This document shows, piece after piece, positions 34,552 through 44,070 of a stretch of DNA of 64,000 nucleotides (the first letter of the stretch is position 1; every line of letters starts with the position of its first letter). The position numbers and the translations under genes are program-made. The notes below the pieces were generated by a model, which was not told the DNA's origin, did no database searches, and saw nothing but the letters and a program-made list of their open reading frames with translations. Source of the DNA: Haematococcus lacustris (lineage: Eukaryota > Chlorophyta > Chlorophyceae > Chlamydomonadales > Haematococcaceae). The stretch covers positions 1,181,849 to 1,245,848 of the forward strand of contig JASKMD010000029.1 in NCBI GenBank assembly GCA_030144725.1. The letters run 5' to 3'.

Positions 34552-35555
34552 ATCACGTGACGGTCCAGTCGAGCGCGACGCTGGCGGGAGGTGCATCTAT
34601 AGTCCTAGTTATATCTACTAAGTGGCGCAGCACCATTAAGAGCGATATGCCCCATGCCTCGACTTGCCAAAATTCGGTGTTCCTCTGACTAGCGCCAGGC
34701 ACTAGCCAGGGCTCCATCCGCGACCATTGTCACACACATGTGTCCGTAGCAAGCACATCTACACAATAGGTAAGGTTACTGCAACATGCAAGTGAGGTGT
34801 GAGTGACAACGTCTCAGCAAGCCCATGGCACGCCCAGCCATGCCACAGCCATGAGAACTAATAAAATCTTATGCCACTTTGCTAGTGGCCTGTTATCACC
34901 CCAATGAAACTACAGCCCAAGTTTCATGTGGCACTGCCAGCTGCCAGGATGGTGGAAGGACGCCGGGCAGGACCTGCAGCCACATGCGCCAGCCCAACCC
35001 CCTGCCCCTGCAGCCTTGCCCCTCCCTGCCCCTCACTGCTACTGGTTGGGGTGCTGGAACCTTGGCATGCCTTCCTGCAGCCGAATAGGATGGCACATGG
35101 TGGTAGTGAGAGGACATGAGGTTGTGGGGTTGCATACCCATGTTAGTGCTGAACGAATCGTCAGTGCCACATTAAACTTGGGCTGTACTTTCATTTGGGT
35201 GCAAACAGGCCACAAGCTAAGAGGCATACCATTTTATTAGTTCTCATGGCTGTGGCATGGCTGGGCGTGCCATGGGCTTGCTGAGACGCTGTCACTCACA
35301 CCTCACTTGCATGTTGCAGTAACCTTACCTGTTGTGTAGATGTGCTTGCTACGGACACATGTGTGCGCCAACGGTCGCGGATGGAGCCCTGGCTAGTGCC
35401 TGGCGCCAGTCAGAGAAACGCCAAAATCTGGTCAGTCAAGACATGGGGCATGTCGCGTTTATATTTTTTGTTTGTATTACGCCACGTACCTGAGCAAACT
35501 AGGACTATAGATGCACCTCCGGCTCCTGTTGCGCTCGACTGGACAGTCACGTGAT
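34552..35555. mobile_element. Foldback element, about 1.0 kb, two long inverted arms
   Basis: Left arm 34,552-34,943 pairs with right arm about 35,177-35,555 at roughly 85-90% by eye. The arms begin ATCACGTGAC and end GTCACGTGAT. Shared blocks include GTCCAGTCGAGCGC, GGTGCATCTATAGTCCTAG, GCCAGGCACTAGCCAGGG and CACATGTGTCCGTAGCAAGC. The central loop, about 230 bp, is GC-rich. No target duplication is obvious. It has no coding capacity; probably a non-autonomous foldback transposon. Confidence 0.75.
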
Positions 35556-35889
35556 TTTAAAACTCGTCGCTGGGACAATAATCGCGATGCCCAGTGATAT
35601 AGACCACTACTATAGGCTCATCCGCGGGGAAACATCTTCGCCCACCACCATCGCGGCCGAACTAGAGGCCAGCGACACAGACACGGCTTGAGCTATAGAG
35701 CGGGCTGGTGCAAACGCGATGTCCTGAGGTGGCCTGTGTGACCCAAACTGACCCATGCGAACATTTTATCAGGCGTGTCACAGCTGACTGAAAGGGTTCC
35801 CTTCTGGTAAGAAGCTCACCAGCCAGGCAGCCCCAGGGCAGCTGCAAAAAAAAGTTGCATCAGTGCGCCACACAGGATCAGCCACACAG

Positions 35890-36755
35890 TAGCATGTTGG
35901 ATACATGACTTGCTGGCAGTGATGGGTAATACAAGATACGTGTATCGATACCGATACGTATTTGTTGTATAATACAAAAATACACGAATCGTATTAAAAA
36001 ATACAAGTGCCGGCCGGCAAGTTGCGTGGGTGCCTTCGAAGCAGCTGCTGGTTGGTGCCACAGCTAGAGTCTGCGATAAAGCCATGCCGTGCGGGGCTGA
36101 AGCAATCGGCCTGCTCCCGAAGCAGTCGGTCGCATGTGCCGGTTTTACATGCAAGAACATCAGAATTGGGAGGCCCTGACTTTCCGCCGTCGCTGTCCTG
36201 CCCAGCCATCAAGGACAGGCTGCGGGACTGGCTGCGCTGCTCCTAGCTGCTCCTTTCCCGCGTGACATGTAGCCTCTGTATCGCTGTATTGTATCGATAC
36301 AAAAAATACACGTTTTTCGTGTATTTTCTTGTATTTCCTGTATCGATACATGTATTACCCATCACTGCTTGCTGGAATGTCCCAATTTGGCCGGAGGCTG
36401 CGTGATGACACCCATAAGGTCAGGTTTGAAGGAGTGCGCCCTTACGATGTGAGTTCCGGCTGCCTGATGTCGGCACTTACAAAACACGATGTACGCTTCG
36501 CTGAACATACCCATGCCTGCTCTTAAACGGATTTGATGACATCGCACAAATCCCCATCTCAGCAACATAGAACGGGGTTCCGGGAGTCTTATCCCCGTGT
36601 TGTACTCCCATCATAGCATTCTCCACTTGCCCACCTGGCAATGCCCAAGCGAGGTACCAATCGAGCGCACCCCGGAAGCCGCCGCGTCGGACATTCCGTT
36701 TTGGGACTTCACCTCTGCCAGCGTAAGGGGTAAAACTTTGCTGCCAATGTACCAA
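35890..36755 (-). pseudogene. Partial phosphate transporter copy broken by a MITE
   Basis: Three 5' exons of the transporter at 27,493-27,934 recur here in the same order on the - strand: ALDWYLAWALPG (about 36,700-36,629), the microexon GMGMFSEAYIVF (about 36,525-36,480) and SGQIGTFQQVMYPTCY (36,410-36,368 plus 35,916-35,890). Most base differences are synonymous and the splice sites are kept, so the copy was once under coding constraint. Homology stops abruptly at about 35,890 inside the third exon, and a 451-bp hAT MITE sits in that exon. No later exons are present. Further 5', MKDTLGIQDGAK (about 36,860-36,820) with a good donor could be part of its first exon. Confidence 0.7.
35909..36375. 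mobile_element. hAT MITE (35,917-36,367), target duplication CTTGCTGG
   Basis: Exact 8-bp duplications CTTGCTGG at 35,909-35,916 and 36,368-36,375 flank 451 bp. The ends are inverted: CAGTGATGGGTAATACAAG on the left and, reverse-complemented, CAGTGATGGGTAATACATG on the right. Each is followed by subterminal repeats of GTATCGATAC and GAATCGTATT/AAAATACACG. The interior has no transposase. The paralogous transporter exon at 27,570-27,618 is an uninterrupted empty site with a single CTTGCTGG, which confirms the insertion. Confidence 0.93.
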
Positions 36756-37340
36756 TGACCAATGCTGCCATGTAAGGGCTGGGTTGTCGACGGGCTGGGT
36801 TGTTGACGTTTGCTGAACTCACTTGGCACCGTCCTGAATACCCAAGGTATCCTTCATGTCGCCGACCTCACACAGTGCCAGCTGGATTGCCTGAAAGTCG
36901 AAACCTGGACCGCAGCCCGCGACAAATGTGACAAATGTGACAAATGGAACCGTTGCACGAGTTTGATGAATGACCCACATTGAGCCTGGCCGCGCATTAT
37001 GCGATTAGTGCCACCCGTAATCAGGGCGAGCCACGCTGTGCCGGGGGCACTGGGAGCAGCAGGCCAGCAGGGCTGGCACGCCACTGCCTTGAAGGCCCTT
37101 ATTCCTACACGCGAAGTAAAACAGCCAGCCAGCAGGCAGCCCCAAAGCAGCTGTGGGCCACACACAGCAGGCAGACTGCAGGCAGCTGGGATTCCTGGAT
37201 GTGCAGCATCCCATCAACTGTCCAGCAAATCACCAGGCAGCGTGCCAGGTGCACAGCTAGCCCTGGCACTGCCCCGCCACCCACTTGAAGTAGTAGTGGG
37301 AGGCATACCTGCAGCAGTGACGGCTGGCGAGCAGCCAGCT
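36756..37340. other. Upstream region of the RNA methyltransferase
   Basis: Holds a possible transporter first exon on the - strand and, on the + strand, an open frame from 36,999 that runs into the methyltransferase. Whether translation starts in this frame or at the ATG at 37,341 is not settled by the sequence. Confidence 0.35.
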
Positions 37341-40300
37341 ATGAGCGTAGCTGTGTTGGACTGCAAGCACAGCCTCCACTGCTCAGGCTGCAGCTTGCTT
37401 CAAGACCTGGCAACCCCACCGCAGTACCAGCAGGGCCGGCTGTTCTTCTGCAATACCCTGGGTGAGGCTTGCCGAGTGACAGCTGCACATGTGCGGTGGC
37501 AGTGCCGTGGCGCCATTGCAGTAAGCAGTGGCGTGGCGCCATTACAGTAAGCAGTGGCAGTGCCCCGTTGCCAGCCTAAGCAGCAACAGCGGTGGCAGCA
37601 GCAGCAGCAGCAGCAGCACAGCCTCTGCCCCCAGCCTGTGGGTGCATCCAGGCGGCTGTGTGGTGGGCGTGTGGTGTGCTTGCGCCAGGCCTGCCCGACT
37701 TCCCCCTTGTGGCGGGACATCTGCGCTACTGGCGCTGCCGGGCCAAGCTGGCGGTGCGGGGCACTGCTGTTGCACCACTCATAGGTGTGGGGTCACACCA
37801 GGCAGCTGCCAAGCACGTTCCTTCCGATTTCTCGGCCCCCGGACTGCGCTGGCTGCAGGCATCAGGGTGTGGAGTGTTGTTTTCTCGTTCACCCTGCTGC
37901 ATGATGTATAGCACAAGGTGACATGGCATAGGTCCATACCCTTGAACTCAGCGTAACTTATGTTCATAGTGCGATGCACGATAATGCAGTTCACAAAGCG
38001 ACCATTTCCTAGCGCAAAACAACCTCGAAAACATGGCATTTCATAGCGAACGCTATATATAGCGCGAAAAAAAACCCAGGGGTGTGTGGGTGGGAAGGAG
38101 CAGGGCCACCCCGTGGTTGCTGCGGGGCACTAGCACTAGCACTAGCAGTTAACACTAGCAGTGCACAAGGCAGTGCGGCCAGGCAGTGAGGCAGGCAGTA
38201 GGGCCAGGCAAGGCCAGGCAGGGCCAGGTACTGTGTAGGATGCAGGCCAGGCAGTCTGTGTTGGAGGAGACCTGGCGGGCTCACATATCCTCCAGAACCA
38301 CACTGCCTAATTCCCTTGCCTGAGGTGGTGGGGCTGTCACGAGGCAAGGGGTGGTGGTGGTGGTGGGCTGGCTACTGATTGCAAGGGCTGCTGTTGCGGC
38401 GGCTGTGACCTGACGGGCTCACATATCCTCCTTGAACCACACTGCTTGTCTGGCCACAGTGCAGTCATGGTCCCCTCCCATGAATTGGTGGGGCTGTCAC
38501 GATGCACAGGGGGTGGTGGTGGTGGTGGTGGGTGCTAGGGGTGCTGCTGCTCCTCCTGCTGCTGTAGGCCTGTTCAGGCAGGGCAGCCACCAGGTGGAGC
38601 CCCTGCCCCACTGCGTCGCTCATCACCCCTCCATCCAGCGTGCAGTGGCTGTGATCAGGCAGGTGGGCGGCGAGGGAGAGCTGCTGAGGCGAGAATGGAA
38701 GGGAAGTTTGTACGGTATGAGGGAGATTGTGGCCACAGGGAGTCAGCAGAGAGGGAGAGTGGGTGATGAGTAGCAGGGGAGGCAGGTCAGGTCAGAGCTG
38801 TCAGGGGCAGCCAGACAGTCAGCCCCCAGGTCCTCCCAAGCGCAAGCTGCATGTCCGGCTAGGGCCCCAACCCCAAGCTGTTGCATGTACGCTTGAAGAG
38901 CAGCCTGCTGAGGCATAGCCAGCTGATACCCAGCTGACAGGTGTTGGACCCTGAACAGGCTGTGTGATACCCCTGACCCCACCAGGCCATGATCAAGCTG
39001 CGCGTGCCGCCTTACCAAGAGGCATCTGGACAGGGGCTGCTGCGGTAGGTGAGCCCCTGACCCTGACCCTGACCCTGACCCTGACCTGACGCTGACCTTG
39101 ACCCTGATTCTGACCCTCCCCATGCCGCCTAACTTGCTCGGTTGTCGTGGTAGGGGCTGGTGGTGGCCTTCCCATGCCAGTAGCATTGATAGCGATTGGC
39201 CAAGTGTACAGGTGCAGGGGAGTGGGAGTGGGAGTGGGAGTGGGAGTGGGAGTGGGAGTGGGAGTGGGAGTGGTAGGGCAGTGCTGCTCATTGCTTGATC
39301 AAGCCCTCAATGTTGCTTGATCAAGCCCTCAGCAGTAAGCATGATGCGTATTGTCTGTTCAGGTACTTACAGCTCACTGTAGTGGACAGGGAGATACGTC
39401 AGGGGCAGCAGGGCAGCGCAGTGCCCTCAGATCAGGATCTGGAGGCCCCGGTGCAGGTATGAGGGCGAGGGGAGGGCGAGGGGGGTAGGGTGAGAGAGGC
39501 TGAGGGGGAGGTCGTGGGGTGGCTGTGGCCTGGGTGTCAAGGGGTAGGCGCACAGGGGCCAGGGGCAACATGGGTGGCACCACACCATACCACACCACAC
39601 CACACCACACCCATTAACCAGAGGGCTGTTAGCAGCTTTGGGGCTTGCAAAGGCCTGCGTGTGGTTGTATGTGTTGTGTGGTTGTGAGCGTCACTATCAC
39701 CACATGTTTCACTTTGGACGTGTCGCGCGTTGCAGGTTGTGCTGGTGTGGCGTGCTGCAGGCTCAGGCGACCCCAGCGTAGCGCTCGCTCAAAGGCTGTC
39801 GCGAACCCTGTTGGCTGTCGCTGCCGCTGGTATCGCATCCACGCCCGGCTCGAAACGCGGCAGCGACGGTTACTCAACATTGGAGCCAGACACTTTTCAT
39901 CACACTAGGCGCCGTAAACAGTCGTGGCAGGGGACGCGCGCCAGCAACACCGGGTCGGCCACTGCCGGCTCTTCTCGGGAGCTCATCCACTCGGTCTGGC
40001 TAAATTTTCAGCCGGTCACCGGTCAGCAGTCAGGGGCTAACGCGGTGCTGGGTCGCGGCTGGCTTCACCTGGCAGGACCCAGCACCGGGTGGCAGACCTG
40101 GTGGCGGGACACGCCTGTAGCGCTGGCGCCTGGTGGGTGCAGCTGTTGCAGGCCCTCCCAAGCGCTTTTCCAGGTGCACCCCATGGAGCCAGGGCTTGGG
40201 CTTCAGAACCGTGTTCAACCTGTTGTTGCATGGTGCATGGGGCCCATGGTGCCCACACTGACTGAGTGACACTGGGTTGGCAGTCCTGCTGTTTGACAAA

Positions 40301-43044
40301 TGCTTATAAATTTTGGTGCAGATGCTGACGATGGTGCCAAGGCTACGTGAAGCTGTTCACTGTGTCAGGTTGGAAGCGCCTGTGTGCGCCCAGGTTCGTT
40401 TGTACAAGCCAACTACGGCGCCTTCCGCTCCGCGCTGGCACTCATGGCTGCAGCTGTGCCCACCGCCACCCAGCATGTGGTGGAGTTCCATGCTGGGGTG
40501 GGCGCCATAGGACTGAGCCTGATGTCGGACTTGATACGTCGCGGACCAAGGGCTGTCCCCCCAAGCCTCAGGTGAGGGCAGATGGCTGCAGCTCTGGCTT
40601 GCGTGTGAACCAGGACCCAGCGGGTGCCAGCGGGCAGCTAGAGGGAAGCTGGCAGGCAGCTAACGGCTAGTAAAGCAGCCTGGTAAGGCAGTTGAGAACT
40701 GACCCGCCCTGTACACTCTCCGACGGCTGTCAGCCAGGCAGATAGGGTGCGATGTAGAGCGCGACTGGTTAAACTAACTTCCTGATGTTTTGGGCCTTTA
40801 ACGTGCTTTAACAAATCTTTAACCATCTTTAACCAGTCCAGCCTAACACCCTGACGACCCGGAGTGCAATTGGGGTTTGGCGATAGTAAGCCGACCAGTT
40901 GGTCACCCCCTATCTTAGTGATCTTTAAGAGTTTTACAGCGTCTCTTGCGCAGAGCGGTGCAGCTTACCAGCGTGAGGCTAGCGGGCTGCTCGGGCTGAT
41001 GTGCGTTCCGATGCACATGTTGAGACATGCACCGACAAGAGCCGCAGTAGGGGTCGGAGTGTAGCCATTAGCCATCGCGGTTGCTTCGCCTTCCATCACG
41101 GCTACGGAGTGCGACCTGGCGGTTGTGTTAAAGATTGGTTAAACTTTTTGGCTTGGTTAAAGATGGTTAAAGATGGTTTAACATTCCGGGTCACGCTCTA
41201 GTGCGATGCCGTGAGCCAGTCAGCATTAGTACAGCAGCTTAGCAACCACCAAGTAGCTGTAGCTGCACATGGTGTGTAAGGTGCATGCCTTATCAAGTGT
41301 TAAACAGTGTCCACTTTGCTGAAACGCCTGCTGACACACCTCCACCATGAAAATGTGACCCCATGGTACAACAGTGTAGTCACTCATCACACATGCCAAC
41401 CATGGCCGCACAATTGCCGCACCCCTTATCATCACACCCGATGCAGGTGTGTGGAAATCAATGGGGAGGGCGAGGCACCCTTCCTGAAGTCCAAGAAGCT
41501 CCTGCTGCAAAGCCTGGGCTGCCCAACAGCCCCCTCCTCAGAGGCCCAGGTGACCCCTGAGCTGGACTACTCGCTGGCCAGGTCCAGTGGGCACCACCTC
41601 CCCAAGCCACGTGCTCCTAGTGCTGCCGCTGCCTCCAGTGCTCCTAGTGCCCAAGCCACGTGCTCCAAGTGCTGCCGCTACCCACACCTCCACCGCTGCC
41701 GCACAAGCAGGCTGACACAGCCCAGGGTTGGGGCGGCAGGGTACCGGAGGATGGCAGGGCCAGCCATGCGCAGCAGTGATTGTTTTTGCGTAATACGTAT
41801 CGATTGATGGGAACTAAAAGCTTGTTATTCAGGCTTTGTTAACCATAGCACCATAGCATATGGAAGGCATTGTTTAAGCTCATGCTCTAAGCCAAAACTT
41901 ACCAGATGTCGGTGTCATGGGCTGGTGCAGGTCATGGGTTACGGGCTATGTGTAAGGTAGCAGCTGCTTCACAAGGCCTTGCCTGAGCATGCGAGCCACA
42001 TGACCAAGCCATGGTTTTTTCCTGAGGTGTGGGTGTAAAGGCGAGGTGTGATGTGTGAGCTCGGGGTATCAATGACGTCACCCTTACATCACAACCCTGA
42101 CCTGCAAAGCTGATGCTGTGCAGGCTGGAACAGAGGCTGAGGCAGTAGCCCCAGGGCCCCAGCTGACATACACTGTGGCGGCGGCGGGCTCAGACCCATA
42201 TGCCTTCTTGGCTGGGGCCGATGTCGTGGTGGTGGACCCCCCTCGCAAGGTGAGCCTCCACTTCGGACCCCTGGCACCCCTTTTGGTTTGCACTTCTGCC
42301 ACCTCTCCACTTCGCACCTGCCACCCCTTCAATTTACACCCTTGCCGCCCGTCAGCCTGTCTAGCAGCTATCAAACCAACACGCATGCGCATGACATCAA
42401 GCTAACGATCAGCTGGGATTATCCAACAGGTTTGACAATTGGGAGGAAGTGTGAGCCCATGCGTCGTATGCGCCTGCTTAGTAGTGCCTGCCAGGGATTC
42501 CTGCGCATGTGGTGTGTGCGCAGCATGCCTGGAGCCAAACTGCCCGCTATGTGTTGCCTGTCCTCAGGGCTTGGAGGTGGAGTTGGTGGAAGCCCTGGCA
42601 GCGGCTGACTGGCCTCGCCGCCCCTCCACCACTCCACGTCGCATACTGTGAGTGGCTGGGAGGGAGGGTGTAGCAGGTGTGACCTGGAAGAGGGAAGGAG
42701 AAGGAAGGAGGCATCACAGGGCTGCAGGAGGTGTAGCAAAGCCAGGGGTGAGAGGCAGGTGAAGAAGGAAAGCTGCCCCTAGCACCCAAAGATAGGAAAT
42801 GTGAGACTCTTCAACCCACTTGGCCTACCCGACTCCATCCTGCAGTGTCCCCCTCGCCTGCAGGTACCTGTCATGCGGGTTCCGCTCCTTGCAGCGGGAC
42901 TGCGCCGCGCTGCTGGGCGCAGCCGGACGACCGCCGTCCTGGCGCCTGGTGTCCGCGTGCGCCCTGCTCTTCTTTCCCGGAGTGGACAGCATTGAGACCT
43001 TGGTGGTGCTGGAGGAGGTGGTACAGCAGCAGGCCATGGCCTGA
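37341..43044 (+). CDS. TrmA/RumA-type RNA (uracil-5)-methyltransferase
   Basis: SAM-dependent methyltransferase that makes 5-methyluridine in tRNA or rRNA, probably organellar. Eleven exons, phases consistent, 509 aa from this ATG: 37341-37461, 37689-37784, 38568-38662, 38986-39044, 39363-39456, 39736-40132, 40394-40571, 41447-41549, 42124-42249, 42568-42647, 42864-43044. N-terminal Cys cluster CKHSLHCSGC, like the Fe-S site of RumA; YWRCRAKLAVRG; LIHSVWLNFQP; SFVQANYGAFRSAL (RumA FxQxN); VVEFHAGVGAIGLSL (SAM motif I, cf. LYCGxGxF); CVEINGEGEAPF (acidic residue of motif II); DVVVVDPPRKGL (DPPR motif); and YLSCGFRSLQRD with the catalytic Cys. The C-terminus FFPGVDSIETLVVLE is typical. Closest remembered relatives are plant chloroplast-predicted RNA methyltransferases. 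The start could lie further upstream in the same frame. Confidence 0.88.
39055..39116. repeat. (CTGACC)n-type hexamer repeat
   Basis: About ten CCTGAC/CCTTGA units in a methyltransferase intron. Confidence 0.8.
39216..39276. repeat. (GGGAGT)n hexamer repeat
   Basis: About nine to ten GGGAGT units in the same methyltransferase intron as the CTGACC repeat. Confidence 0.9.
40747..41208. mobile_element. hAT MITE (40,755-41,200), target duplication GTGCGATG
   Basis: Exact 8-bp duplications GTGCGATG at 40,747-40,754 and 41,201-41,208. Termini TAGAGCGCGACTGGTTAAAC on the left and, reverse-complemented, TAGAGCGTGACCCGG on the right, with clustered TTTAACCATC motifs inside both ends. The right terminus matches the left terminus of the 28,156-34,270 element over 15 bases. 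It lies in the intron between methyltransferase exons 7 and 8. No coding capacity. Confidence 0.9.
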
Positions 43045-43644
43045 CGCACGGGCCCCTGGCCATGAGATTTAGGAGCCTGTTGTGCGAGACACTGGTGAAC
43101 ACTCATGGAGCCGTCACTGACAACTGTTGGCGCCAGTAGTGATGCATGTCTGCCCACTGCTATTGTTGTAGAAAATGCGGTGTCGCCAACACAGGTTCAT
43201 TTGACTTGCGATTGGGATTGGGGTATTGTTAGCCTGGGACTTGGGATGGGATGGCATCGCACTGCACACGCGACCCTGATGCGGGTCTAAACACGCTGAA
43301 AATTCAGCTTGGCGCGCACCACAGTGTGTGATCGCCAACACGTCCAGCCCAGTGCGCGAACAGTTGAGGCGCTGCACTCCAGTGATTAGTCCAATGACAG
43401 GACACGCGGTTAAGAAGTTGAATGACATTTACACGCGTTTCAACGACAGTACATTGGCTTGGTACGTTGCAGAACTGACGGGTTGTGAGCCCAGACCGGC
43501 GGATAGGTCCTACTGCGACGTTGAAGAAAGCTGCGACCCCGACACCCATTTGCATCGCCCCGCGACACAAACCCGCCGCATCTCCCTTCACAGCCGCAGC
43601 GTACTGCAGCAGAGCTTTCAGTAAGCTACGTAGCGTCGCTCCAG

Positions 43645-44035
43645 ATGGTGCCAAGCCCCTGCCCTCGCCGAGTGTCGCCCCGGCCCGCGACATTGCTGCG
43701 ATGCATCGCGCTGCTGCTCACTCTGCCAGGCTTCAGCGTCAGCATGACCGGTGAGACGCACCCGCAGCAGCGTCGGGATGCTGGCGAAGCGACACGACTG
43801 ATGCTCAGCACGCTAGCCTCATATGTCAGGCGTACCCCACTTGTCGCAACTAGTTTGTCTTTATTTTTCTACTCTGCGGCTATGCAACGCAGGGGCTGTG
43901 AGGCAGCCTGGATCGGGAGCGGCGAGGTAGGTGCCTGCCACTTCTGTGGCTGGCCCTGCCCCAGTGCACCGCTGGTCCAGCTGGACCTAGGTCAACTGCC
44001 CAGGCCTGATCTCTTCTTCTGCCGCTGCTGGTCCC

Positions 44036-44070
<35 letters not shown>

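Noticed and set aside
36854..37165. QLLWGCLLAGCF frame on the - strand as another transporter exon
   Set aside because: Only a loose likeness to MLLWGFLGD, no splice-phase match and in the wrong position relative to the other copied exons.
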